NCBI GenBank assembly: GCA_954871525.1 | Contig: OX940871.1 | Span: forward strand, 29,734,586-29,798,585 | Length of the DNA stretch: 64,000 nucleotides | DNA from: Parietaria judaica | Lineage: Eukaryota; Streptophyta; Magnoliopsida; Rosales; Urticaceae | Direction: 5' to 3' | Position numbers and translations under genes: made by a program | The notes under the pieces: model-generated | The model's database searches: none | What the model was told of the DNA's origin: nothing | The model's input: the letters and a program-made list of their open reading frames with translations, nothing else | Shown: positions 53,203 to 64,000 of the stretch, piece after piece | How positions within the stretch are numbered: the stretch's first letter is position 1 | Layout of the letters: each line of letters starts with the position of its first letter

Positions 53203-54204
53203 TTAGTTATTACATTTTGGGTCGTAGTCAGGGTCATCACTATCAGATTCTTCCTCGAACTCTTCCTCCAGATCATCTTCTAAATCTATTTCCGGATCAG
53301 ATTCCTCAAACTCTTCCATATGATCATCTTCTGGATCTATCTCCGGATCGGATTCCTCAAATTCCTCCACCATATCATCTTCATTGGGAGCATTTTCTGA
53401 ATTTGCTTCCGGTAAATCCATATTACTATTAACACGATTTTCTGGGTTAACAGCAGTCGTGTCATTCCCGGTATTAGCATATGTCATAGGAACATCCTCT
53501 GGAAAATCTTCATCTGGATCATATAGACGACCCCAGTCTTCATCTTCAATTGCTATTTCGGCCGCCATAGCATCGCATATCATTCCATCTATATTCTTAT
53601 AGTCATTTATCGATTTCATGCGGGCTCTAATTCTTCGCGGTACGCCTCGCAAGTAGTATGCTTTAACAAAATCAAGTTGAAGGTGATACGGACATTCCGC
53701 CATCAGCTGAGACTGGAAACGTCTCGAATAATACATCATACCTTCTCCGGGTTCTCGCTTCCAATTATTTAGCATGTGGCCAAACTCCATGGTTACATAG
53801 TTAGCATTAAACCTTTCAAGGATTAGTTCCTTGAATGTATTCCAAGACGTCTCTCTTGGATCTACGTGTAAAGAGTTCCACCACCTCAAAGCCAAACCGC
53901 CTAGCTGAGGAATCACCATTTCCACATAGTGTGCCTCTTCAGTTCCGAGTGATCTCAACGTAGTCTCAGAATAGTGAAGAAATGTCTCGAGTTTTGAACT
54001 TCCTGGCCCATCGTAGAATGATGGTTGGCATTTTCGAAACGCAATTATGGAATCATGTCTGGATAGTCCCTGCCTTTGACAAACCGTATCAACCTCGATA
54101 TCTCGAGGTGGTGACCGAGAGTCATTAGCTTGAACACCCCCATTTCCCGCCAAAGGTGGACGAGACGACATTGGGTCCATAATCTGCAAACACAACTTTA
54201 CCAT
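53203..54204 (-). CDS. Extra gag-like ORF upstream of gag-pol, with acidic tail
   Basis: 333 residues, lying between the primer binding site and gag-pol. Residues about 60-200 look like a retrotransposon gag capsid domain (ALRWWNSLHV at 105-114, WNTFKELILERFNANY at 121-136, then a YYSRRF/LRGVPRRIRARM region). There is no zinc knuckle, protease or polymerase. From about 220 the protein becomes strongly acidic, and residues 276-320 hold two near-identical copies of an EEFEESDPEID unit and a third degenerate one. The start could be Met1 (54204) or Met9 (54180), the latter favoured if a small leader intron is spliced. A second gag-like ORF is not part of the standard Tekay layout. Its role is unknown; an accessory structural or RNA-binding function is only a guess. 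Confidence 0.85.
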   Translation of the reverse strand: MVKLCLQIMDPMSSRPPLAGNGGVQANDSRSPPRDIEVDTVCQRQGLSRHDSIIAFRKCQPSFYDGPGSSKLETFLHYSETTLRSLGTEEAHYVEMVIPQLGGLALRWWNSLHVDPRETSWNTFKELILERFNANYVTMEFGHMLNNWKREPGEGMMYYSRRFQSQLMAECPYHLQLDFVKAYYLRGVPRRIRARMKSINDYKNIDGMICDAMAAEIAIEDEDWGRLYDPDEDFPEDVPMTYANTGNDTTAVNPENRVNSNMDLPEANSENAPNEDDMVEEFEESDPEIDPEDDHMEEFEESDPEIDLEDDLEEEFEEESDSDDPDYDPKCNN

Positions 54205-54246
54205 GGTTACTAATAATAAAGAAAAGAAATTAACGAAATAACTTAC
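54184..54246 (-). other. Possible 63-bp leader intron
   Basis: On the minus strand a consensus donor (CAA/GTAAGTT, from 54246) is followed by a T-rich stretch and an acceptor TTTGCAG (ending at 54184). It would remove the first ATG of the gag-like ORF and leave ATGGACCC at 54180 as start. At 63 bp it is at the lower size limit for plant introns. No transcript evidence is available. Confidence 0.3.
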
Positions 54247-54300
54247 TTGCGGATACTTCGGAATCAGCTAATACACGTATATGGTGACAATAGGTGAACT

Positions 54301-54312
54301 GCTCTGATACCA
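54301..54312 (-). promoter_or_regulatory. Primer binding site for initiator Met tRNA
   Basis: Minus-strand TGGTATCAGAGC begins 3 bp inside the 5' LTR. This matches the 3' end of plant initiator Met tRNA, the primer used by most plant Ty3/gypsy elements. Confidence 0.93.
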
Positions 54313-56051
54313 CTCTGTAACAGCCCCCTTCCCAGGGACTGTTACGAATTTACTCTTATCTAATACCAATCCCGACTTCTAAATATTTAATAAAAATATG
54401 AGTATTTGACTTTAGCGCGCAAAGAAAACGGACTTCATATTAGTTTTGAAACCTCTATACAGTAGTACCCAAAACAGATTTTACAAAAAAAAAAATAACG
54501 TTATAAAAGAAAAACCTAGCGGAGCTCCTAGCTATTGTTTTTAAAAATATTACACAACAAAAAAGTTTACAACCCTCCTATTTCCAAGACCCGTATTCCA
54601 CCATATGCACCATATACGTCGCATCACTGACCCCGTACCATCCGCATTTAGCCATTCATCGGTTTCTTTCCTGGATCTACAACACAACTATACGAGTGAG
54701 CTAACGCTCAGTACGCAAAAGCTTTATATTACTCACAAAAATATATCAAGGAACAATCACTTCGAAATGCATAAATGCAATGTCCGGTTATAATTTATAA
54801 CTTTTTATAAACATATTATTGGGCCCTGCGTGCGTACCAGCGCGCTATACTACCAACGGGGGACCGGGGGCGCGACCCTAACCAAGTCAGCCCGCGGAAA
54901 ACATCTCACGACGTGTCATTTGAGACTACTCGACTCAATACAGTCGGAGGCTTCATACACATTGTAATCAGTGACTACGCGACCCAATATACAATGGTTG
55001 GTACGACGCAATTTACTAAAATTGTCATACATATATAGTATCATTACAGATTATATGAATGACTTAATGCTCGTGCTTTTCCGATATGCTCACAATGCGT
55101 ATCGAACATAATTCGCACTACGGTAGAATTAAACTACCAAACCATACAACCATGAATTTCACACCACACACAATCAAACAAACCACATTATTATTGCTGT
55201 GTTGCAGTGAGTACTTTTACGTACCTTACTTCAACCGAATCACTACAAAACACGGGTTATGCTTCCTTTGAAAATGAACTTCCTAATCGTTTAAGACATT
55301 GAACATCAGCTTCTAGAATAATATACATATTCTTACACGGTATAATAAATAACACTTAAATTTTAGGATAAACCAAATAATACTTAAATAATCTTGTAAA
55401 CCAAAACCAATATATTAACCCTATTAGTAAAAATCCTCTTAACATACGCATTTCAACTGGATTCTATATATGTATATACAATATATATTTTTTTTTGTCC
55501 CTGTATTTAACTCGATGTAGCATACTAAACCACCTTTGTCTTCTTTTGTATACATGCAACGAGGGTAAATCAAAATATATTAAAAGTTGTCAATGTATGT
55601 ATATCACTTCTCCTACTATACTAAAACTAGTAAAACCAACACCTGATTATCTTATTTATATATACTATTTTATTAAACATAGACCTTATCACCCGCTCCT
55701 TAGTTACTAGCTTTTGAAATAAAAAACACAAGTATTGAACAACATCTAAAACCGTGAAAAAAAAATAACAAAAACAAATCATGCTTCTACATTAGATCAT
55801 TAACTTAGATATAAGTTTATAATTAAGAAATTATTAATGAGAGCTCTACTTACCAAAAAACATCAAGCAGAAAGAAGGGCGGCGAGCAAAAGGTACGGGA
55901 GAGTGATTTTGAGAGAGAGAGGTTATTATTGTAAGTATTCTAATTATATATACTTTAATAAATAAAGGAGATAATACCAAACCTTAGTCGGTTATATGGC
56001 TAACCAATGTGAAATTAATTACCAAATGACCATGAAATGATTACTTTTATT

Positions 56052-56060
56052 CTTTATATA
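56052..56060 (-). promoter_or_regulatory. Candidate TATA box of the LTR promoter
   Basis: Minus-strand TATATAAAG at the edge of the TA microsatellite, about 330 bp into the 5' LTR. A start site about 30 bp downstream would give a very long R/U5 leader. The call rests on the motif alone, and the TA repeat itself can produce such a match by chance. Confidence 0.3.
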
Positions 56061-56077
56061 TATATATATATATATAT
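56054..56077. repeat. TA microsatellite, the only LTR difference seen
   Basis: About 11 TA units in this LTR and 12 in the other (47921-47944). This accounts for the 2-bp length difference between the LTRs. Confidence 0.9.
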
Positions 56078-56383
56078 GTGTATGTGAAACAAGTTGTATC
56101 TTAAGTCGGTAAAAGGGCTGCAACATAAAAATGTAAAGATAAATATTTAAATAACTTAAAACTTAAGTTAGAAGTAATTGTACATAAAGTACCTACGGTT
56201 AATATTTATATTTTTGGCACTCACATTTTATAAAAAAAGAAAAAAATTCACTTCCAAGAGAGCCATACTTTTCTTATTTATCAAGACTAGAGGTAACAAA
56301 CTCTCCAAACTAAGATATGAATATTTACTTATTATCGTTGAAACATCAAGACGATAATACACAGATGTATTACGGCTACTACA

Positions 56384-56388
56384 AAATG
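56384..56388. repeat. Target site duplication AAATG, right copy
   Basis: Directly outside the right LTR and identical to 46177-46181. It is followed by CTATAGCATTTCC, the missing second arm of the satellite dyad. Confidence 0.95.
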
Positions 56389-59300
56389 CTATAGCATTTC
56401 CTATGGCATTTCTCGTCAACAATTTAATCCTTGCATATTTTTGCATGAGAACTCTATTTATATTGAAATTACAATGTATAAGCCCTAAAATCATTATTTT
56501 TTCAATTGGTTCGAAATTTAAGGTTGTAAAAAATGTAAAATAAAGAAATGTTATAGCATTTCCTATGGCATTTCTCGTCAACAATTTAATCCTTTCATAT
56601 TTTTTCATGAGAACTCTTGTTATATTCAAATTCCAATGTATAAGCTTTAAAATAAATATTTTTTCAATTGGTTCGAAATTTAAGGTTGTAAAAAATGTAA
56701 AATAAAGAAATGCTATAGGAAATGCTATAGCATTTCGTATGGCATTTCTCGTCAACAATTTAATCCTTGCATATTTTTGCATGAGAACTCTTGTTATATT
56801 CAAATTCCAATGTATAAGCTTTAAAATCATTATTTTTTCAATTGGTTCGAAATTTAAGGTTGTAAAAAATGTAAAATAAAGAAATGCTATAGAAAATGCT
56901 ATAGCATTTCCTATGGCATTTCTCGTCAACAATTTAATCCTTGCATATTTTTGCATGAGAACTCTTGTTATATTCAAATTCCAATGTATAAGCCCCAATA
57001 TCATTATTTTTTTAATTGGTTCGAAATTTAAGGTTGTAAAATATGTAAAATAAAGAAATGCTATAGGAAATGCTATAGCATTTCCTATGGCATTTCTCGT
57101 CAACAATTTAATCCTTGCATATTTTTGCATGAGAACTCTATTTATATTCAAATTACAATGTATAAGCCCTAAAATCATTATTTTTTCAATTGGTTCAAAA
57201 TTTAAGGTTGTAAAAAATGTAAAATAAAGAAATGCTATAGCATTTCCTATGGCATTTCTAGTCAACAACTTAATCCTTGCATATTTTTTCATGAGAACTC
57301 TTGTTATATTCAAATTCCAATGTATAAGCTTTAAAATCATTATTTTTTCAATTGGTTCGAAATTTAAGGTTGTAAAAAATGTAAAATAAAGAAATGCTAT
57401 AGGAAATTCTATAGCATTTCGTATGGAATTTCTCCTCAACAATTTAATCCTTGCAAATTTTTGCATGAGAACTCTTGTTATATTCAAATTCCAATGTATA
57501 AGCTTTAAAATCATTATTTTTTCAATTGGTTCGACTTTTAGGTCGTAAACAATGTAAAATAATGAAATGCTATAGGAAATGCTATAGCATTTCCTATGGA
57601 ATTTAACGTCAACAATTTAATCCTTGCATATTTTTGAATGAGAACGCTTGTAATATTAAAATTCCAATGTATAATCCCTAAAATCATTATTTTTTCAATT
57701 GGTTCGAAATTTAAGGTTGTAAAAAATGTAAAATAAAGAAATGCTATAGGAAATGCTATAGCATTTCCTATGGCATTTCTCGTCAACAATTTAATCCTTG
57801 CATATTTTTGCATGAGAACTCTTGTTATATTCAAATTCCAATGTATAAGCTTTAAAATCATTATTTTATCAATTGGTTCAAAATATATGGTTGTAAAAAA
57901 TGTAAAATAAATAAATGCTATAGGAAATGCTATAGCATTTCCTATGGCATTTCTAGTCAACAACTTAATCCTTGCATATTTTTGCATGAGAACTCTTGTT
58001 ATATTCAAATTCCAATGTATAAGCTTTGAAATCATTATTTTTTCAATTGGTTCGAAATTTAAGGTTGTAAAAAATGTAAAATAAAGAAATGCTATAGGAA
58101 ATGCTATAGCATTTCCTATGGCATTTCTCGTCAACAATTTAATCCTTGCATATTTTTGCATGAGAACTCTTGTTATATTCAAATTCCAATGTATAAGCCC
58201 CAAAATCATTATTTTTTCAATTGGTTCGAAAATTAAGGTTGTAAAAAATGTAAAATAAAGAAATGCTATAGGAAATGCTATAGCATTTCCTATGGCATTT
58301 CTAGTCAACAACTTAATCCTTGCATATTTTTTCATGAGAACTCTTGTTATATTCAAATTCCAATGTATAAGCTTTAAAATCATTATTTTTTCAATTGGTT
58401 CGAAATTTAAGGTTGTAAAAAATGTAAAATAAAGAAATGCTATAGGAAATGCTATAGCATTTCCTATGGCATTTCTCGTCACAATTTAATCCTTGCATAT
58501 TTTTGCATGAAAACTCTATTTATATTCAAATTACAATGTATAAGCCCTAAAATCATTATTTTTTTAATTGGTTCGAAATTTAAGGTTGTAAAAAATGTAA
58601 AATAAAGAAATGCTATAGGAAATGCTATAGTATTTCCTATGGCATTTCTCGTCAACAACTTAATCCTTTAATATTTTTGCATGAGAACTCTTGTTATATT
58701 TAAATTCCAATGTATAAGCCCTAAAATCATTATTTTTTAATTGGTTCGAATTTTAAGGTAGTAAAAAATGTAAAATAAAGAAATGCTATTCGAAATGCTA
58801 TAGCATTTCGTATGGCATTTCTCGTCAAAAATTTAATCCTTGCATATATTTGCAAGAGAACTCTTATTATATTCAAATTCCAATGTATAAGCCCTAAAAT
58901 CATTATTTTTTCAATTGGTTCGACTTTTAGGTCGTAAGCAATGTACAATAAAGAAATGCTATAGGAAATGCTATAGCATTTCCTACGGAATTTAACGTCA
59001 ACAATTTAATCCTTGCATATTTTTGAATGAGAACGCTTGTAATATTAAAATTCCAATGTATAATCCCTAAAATCATTATTTTTTCAATTGGTTCGAAATT
59101 TAAGGTTGTAAAAAATGTAAAATAAAGAAATGCTATAGGAAATGCTATAGCATTTCCTGTGGCATTTCTCGTCAACAATTTAATCCGTGCATATTTTTGC
59201 ATGAGAACTCTTGTTATATTCAAATTCCAATGTATAATCTTTAAAATCATTATTTTTTTAATTGGTTCAAAATTTAAGGTTGGAAAAAATGTAAAATAAA

Positions 59301-60300
59301 GAAATGCTATAGGAAATGCTATAGCATTTCCTATGGCATTTCTCGTCAACAACTTAATCCTTGCATATTTTTGCATGAGAACTCTTGTTATATTCAAATT
59401 CCAATGTATAAGCTTTAAAATCATTATTTTTTTCAATTGGTTCGAAATTTAAGGTTGTAAAAATGTAAAATAAAGAAATGCTATAGGAAATGCTATAGCA
59501 TTTCGTATGGCATTTCTCGTCAACAATTTAATCCTTGCATATTTTTTCATGAGAACTCTTGTTATATTCAAATTCCAATGTATAAGCTTTAAAATCATTA
59601 TTTTTTCAATTGGTTCGAAATTTAAGGTTGTAAAAATGTAAAATAAAGAAATGCTATGGAAATGCTATAGCATTTCCGATGGCATTTCTCGTCAACAATT
59701 TAATCCTGACATATTTTTGCATGAGAACTCTTGTTATATTCAAATTCCAATGTATAAGCTTTAAAATCATTATTTTTTCAATTGATTCAAAATTTAAGGT
59801 TGTAAAAAAGTAAAATAAAGAAATGCTATAGGAAATGCTATAGCATTTCCTATGGCATTTCTCGTCAACAATTTAATCCTTGCATATTTTTGCATGAGAA
59901 CTCTTGTTATATTCAAATTTTAATGTATAAGCTTTAAAATTATTATTTTTTCAATTGGTTCGAAATTTAAGGTTGTAAAAAATGTAAAATAAAGAAATCC
60001 TATAGGAAATGCTATAGCATTTCCTATGGAATTTAACGTCAACAATTTAATCCTTGCATATTTTTGCAGGAGAACGCTTGTAATATTAAATTCCAATGTA
60101 TAAGCCCTAAAATCATTATTTTTTCAATTGGTTCAAAATTTAAAGTTGTATAAAATGTAAAATAAAGAAATGCTATAGGAAATGCTATAGCATTTCCTAT
60201 GGCATTTCTCGTCAACAATTTAGTCCTTGCATATTTTTGCATGAGAACTCTTGTTATTTCAAATTCCAATGTATAAACCCTAAAATAATTATTTTTCAAT
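56389..60300. repeat. Satellite domain D, right part, grading into diverged monomers
   Basis: The array resumes with the other half of the interrupted dyad. The marker GACTTTTAGGTCG occurs at 57533 and 58922. With the element and one target duplication removed, 57533 lies about 2050 bp from the marker at 45276. From about 58480 on, monomers become less uniform, with single-base losses (GTCACAATTTAATCC near 58478, GTTGTAAAAATG near 59453), CCTTTAATATT near 58670, and GTACAATAAAG near 58943. No HOR copy repeats cleanly here. No gene is present. Confidence 0.9.
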
Positions 60301-63300
60301 TGGTTCGAAATATTAGGTCCTAAACAATGTAAAATAAAGAAATGCTAGCATTTCCTATGGCATTTCTCGTCTACAATTTAATCCTTGCATATTTTTGCAT
60401 GAGAACTCTTGTTATATTAAAATTCCAATGTATAAGCCCTAAAATCATTATTTTTTCAAATGGTACGAAATTTAAGGTTGTAAAAAATGTAAAATAAAGA
60501 AGTGCTATTGGAAATGCTATAGCATTTCCTATGGCATTTCTCGTCAACAACTTAATCCTTGCATATTTTTGCATGAGAACTCTTGTTATATTCAAATTCC
60601 AATGTATAAGCTTTAAAATCATTATTTTTTCAATTGTTTCGAAATTTAACGTTGTAAAAAATGTAAAATAAAGAAATGCTATAGCATTTCCTACGGCATT
60701 TCTCGTCAACAACTTAATCCTTGCATATTTTTGCATGAGAACTCTTGTTATATTCAAATTCCAATGTATAAGCTTTAAAATCATTATTTTTTCAATTGGT
60801 TCAAAATTTAAGGTTGTAAAAAATGTAAAATAAAGAAATGCTATAGGAAATGCTATTGCATTTCGTATGGCATTTCTCGTCAACAATTTAATCCTTGCAT
60901 ATTTTTTCATGAGAACTCTTGTTATATTCAAATTCCAATGTATAAGCTTTAAAATCATTATTTTTTCAATTGGTTCGAAATTTAAGGTTGTAAAAAATGT
61001 AAAATAAAGAAATTGTATAGGAAATGCTATAGCATTTCCTATGGCATTTCTCGTCAACAATTTAATCCTGACATATTTTTGCATGAGAACTCTTGTTATA
61101 TTCAAATTCCAATGTATAAGCTTTAAAATCATTATTTTTTCAATTGATTCAAAATTTAAGGTTGTAAAAAAGTAAAATAAAGAAATGCTATAGGAAATGC
61201 TATAGCATTTCCTATGGAATTTAACGTCAACAATTTAATCCTTGCATATTTTTGAATGAGAACGCTTGTAATATTAAAATTCCAATGTATAATCCCTAAA
61301 ATTATTATTTTTTCAATTGGTTCGAAATTTAAGGTTGTAAAAAATGTAAAATAAAGAAATCCTATAGGAAATGCTATAGCATTTCCTATGGAATTTAACG
61401 TCAACAATTTAATCCTTGCAAATTTTTGCAGGAGAACGCTTGTAATATTAAATTCCAATGTATAAGCCCTAAAATCATTATTTTTTCAATTGGTTCAAAA
61501 TTTAAAGTTGTAAAAAATGTAAAATAAAGAAATGCTATAGGAAATGCTATAGCATTTCCTATGGCATTTCTAGCATTTCCTATGGCATTTCTCGTCAACA
61601 ATTTAGTCCTTGCATATTTTTGCATGAGAACTCTTGTTATATTCAAATTCCAATGTATAAACCCTAAAATAATTATTTTTCAATTGGTTCGAAATATTAG
61701 GTCCTAAACAATGTAAAATAAAGAAATGCTAGCATTTCCTATGGCATTTTTCGTCTACAATTTAATCCTTGCATATTTTTGCATGAGAACTCTTGTTATA
61801 TTAAAATTCCAATGTATAAGCCCTAAAATCATTATTTTTTCAAATGGTACGAAATTTAAGGTTGTAAAAAATGTAAAATAAAGAAGTGCTATAGGAAATG
61901 CTATAGCATTTCCTATGGCATTTCTCGTCAACAACTTAATCCTTGCATATTTTTGCATGAGAACTCTTGTTATATTCAAATTCCAATGTATAAGCTTTAA
62001 AATCATTATTTTTTCAATTGTTTCGAAATTTAACGTTGTAAAAAATGTAAAATAAAGAAATGCTATAGCATTTCCTACGGCATTTCTCGTCAACAACTTA
62101 ATCCTTGCATATTTTTGCATGAGAACTCTTGTTATATTCAAATTCCAATGTATAAGCTTTAAAATCATTATTTTTTCAATTGGTTCAAAATTTAAGGTTG
62201 TAAAAAATGTAAAATAAAGAAATGCTATAGGAAATGCTATTGCATTTCGCATGGCATTTCTCGTCAACAATTTAATCCTTGCATATTTTTTCATGAGAAC
62301 TCTTGTTATATTCAAATTCCAATGTATAAGCTTTAAAATCATTATTTTTTCAATTGGTTCGAAATTTAAGGTTGTAAAAAATGTAAAATAAAGAAATTGT
62401 ATAGGAAATGCTATAGCATTTCCTATGGCATTTCTCGTCAACAATTTAATCCTGACATATTTTTGCATGAGAACTCTTGTTATATTCAAATTCCAATGTA
62501 TAAGTTTAAAATCATTATTTTTTCAATTGGTTCGAAATTTAAGGTTGTAAAAAATGTAAAATAAAGAAATTGTATAGGAAATGCTATAGCATTTCCTATG
62601 GCATTTCTCGTCAACAATTTAATCCTGACATATTTTTGCATGAGAACTCTTGTTATATTCAAATTCCAATGTATAAGCTTTAAAATCATTATTTTTTCAA
62701 TTGATTCAAAATTTAAGGTTGTAAAAAAGTAAAATAAAGAAATGCTATAGGAAATGCTATAGCATTTCCTATGGAATTTAACGTCAACAATTTAATCCTT
62801 GCATATTTTTGAATGAGAACGCTTGTAATATTAAAATTCCAATGTATAATCCCTAAAATTATTATTTTTTCAATTGGTTCGAAATTTAAGGTTGTAAAAA
62901 ATGTACAATAAAGAAATCCTATAGGAAACGCTATAGCATTTCCTATGGAATTTAACGTCAACAATTTAATCCTTGCAAATTTTTGCAGGAGAACGCTTGT
63001 AATATTAAATTCCAATGTATAAGCCCTAAAATCATTATTTTTTCAATTGGTTCAAAATTTAAAGTTGTAAAAAATGTAAAATAAAGAAATGCTATAGGAA
63101 ATGCTATAGCATTTCCTATGGCATTTCTAGCATTTCCTATGGCATTTCTCGTCAACAATTTAGTCCTTGCATATTTTTGCATGAGAACTCTTGTTATATT
63201 CAAATTCCAATGTATAAACCCTAAAATAATTATTTTTCAATTGGTTCGAAATATTAGGTCCTAAACAATGTAAAATAAAGAAATGCTAGCATTTCCTATG

Positions 63301-64000
63301 GCATTTTTCGTCTACAATTTAATCCTTGCATATTTTTGCATGAGAACTCTTGTTATATTAAAATTCCAATGTATAAGCCCTAAAATCATTATTTTTTCAA
63401 ATGGTACGAAATTTAAGGTTGTAAAAAATGTAAAATAAAGAAGTGCTATAGGAAATGCTATAGCATTTCCTATGGCATTTCTCGTCAACAACTTAATCCT
63501 TGCATATTTTTGCATGAGAACTCTTGTTATATTCAAATTCCAATGTATAAGCTTTAAAATCATTATTTTTTCAATTGGTTCAAAATTTAAGGTTTTAAAA
63601 AATGTAAAATAAAGAAATGCTATAGGAAATGCTATTGCATTTCGTATGGCATTTCTCGTCAACAATTTAATCCTTGCATATTTTTTCATGAGAACTCTTG
63701 TTATATTCAAATTCCAATGTATAAGCTTTAAAATCATTATTTTTTCAATTGGTTCGAAATTTAAGGTTGTAAAAAATGTAAAATAAAGAAATTGTATAGG
63801 AAATGCTATAGCATTTCCTATGGCATTTCTCGTCAACAATTTAATCCTGACATATTTTTGCATGAGAACTCTTGTTATATTCAAATTCCAATGTATAAGC
63901 TTTAAAATCATTATTTTTTCAATTGATTCAAAATTTAAGGTTGTAAAAAAGTAAAATAACGAAATGCTATAGGAAATGCTATAGCATTTCCTATGGCATT
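60301..64000. repeat. Satellite domain E: HOR of 1384-1557 bp
   Basis: The GGTCCTAAACAATG marker occurs at 60316, 61700 and 63257, spaced 1384 and 1557 bp. The longer unit has one additional 173-bp monomer (recognisable by AAGTTTAAAATC near 62503). The copy starting at 63257 lacks the monomer with TTGTTTCGAAATTTAACG, then runs off the window. Monomer classes with GGTCCTAAACA, TCAAATGGT and AAAGAAGTGC are shared with domain A. The array continues beyond the right edge. No gene is present. Confidence 0.92.
61553..61594. repeat. 21-bp tandem duplication at a dyad edge
   Basis: The block AGCATTTCCTATGGCATTTC plus one T is present twice in tandem. It recurs at the same place in the next HOR copy (about 63110-63151) but not in the preceding copy (about 60190). 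It therefore arose once and was spread with the HOR. Confidence 0.8.

Larger units (their letters stand above)
46182..56383 (-). mobile_element. Complete Ty3/gypsy (Tekay/Del-like chromovirus) LTR retrotransposon
   Basis: A 10,202-bp element inserted in the satellite, coding strand minus. It has two LTRs of 2068 and 2070 bp with TG...CA ends, a 5-bp target duplication, a primer binding site matching initiator Met tRNA, a polypurine tract, and the order gag-like ORF, gag-protease-RT-RNase H-integrase, chromodomain. RT lying before integrase and the C-terminal chromodomain place it among the chromoviruses. The integrase and chromodomain wording resembles the Tekay/Del lineage, but the clade call is from memory of family motifs and not from a tree. 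It has an extra gag-like ORF and a frame break before the chromodomain. LTR near-identity points to a very recent insertion. Confidence 0.95.
54316..56383 (-). repeat. 5' LTR (2068 bp)
   Basis: Copy of 46182-48251 with the same ends. The offset is exactly 8134 bp up to the TA microsatellite and 8132 bp after it. I saw no substitution between the two. As the 5' copy in the minus orientation it should drive transcription of the element. It carries the TATATAAAG motif at 56052-56060 and a GGTAAGT donor-like motif at 55848-55854. The GC-rich block lies at 54822-54901 near its 3' (U5) end. Confidence 0.96.

Noticed and set aside
56228..57514. A minus-strand ORF spanning satellite and LTR
   Set aside because: It crosses the insertion junction at 56384, so it is a chance fusion of the satellite frame with LTR sequence.

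Overview
The window is plant nuclear heterochromatin. It is one very long tandem array of an AT-rich (about 26% GC) 174-bp satellite, roughly 310 monomers, interrupted once by a complete 10.2-kb Ty3/gypsy LTR retrotransposon. The plant assignment rests on the initiator-Met-type primer binding site and on a Tekay/Del-like chromovirus polyprotein. The species cannot be named from the sequence. Monomer length, homogeneity and higher-order structure fit a centromeric or pericentromeric satellite, but no functional centromere mark can be read from DNA alone.

Layout: 1-9445 is domain A, a 7-monomer higher-order repeat (HOR) of 1210 bp, in several places expanded by extra copies of a 490-bp trimer. 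9446-11491 is irregular. 11492-26536 is domain B, dominated by an 8-monomer HOR of 1369 bp. 26537-36722 is domain C, dominated by a 9-monomer HOR of 1553 bp. 36723-46181 is domain D, irregular in period. 46182-56383 is the retrotransposon, read on the minus strand. 56384-60300 continues domain D and then passes into more diverged monomers. 60300-64000 is domain E, with a period of about 1384-1557 bp and monomer classes that reappear in domain A but were not noticed in between.

Every full-length monomer carries a 42-bp near-perfect dyad, which is also the place where most monomer length variants arise. The retrotransposon sits in one of these dyads and is flanked by the 5-bp target duplication AAATG.

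The retrotransposon (minus strand, 5' to 3') has this order: 5' LTR (56383-54316), tRNA-iMet primer binding site, an extra gag-like ORF with an acidic tail, the gag-protease-RT-RNase H-integrase ORF, an integrase C-terminus plus chromodomain in the -1 frame, polypurine tract, 3' LTR (48251-46182). By eye the two LTRs differ only by one TA unit in a microsatellite, so the insertion looks very young. The gag-like ORF upstream of the normal gag, the frame break before the chromodomain and possible leader introns are the most unusual points. No ordinary host genes, tRNA, rRNA or CRISPR loci were seen. Long minus-strand open frames inside the satellite are a by-product of the 174-bp (58-codon) period.
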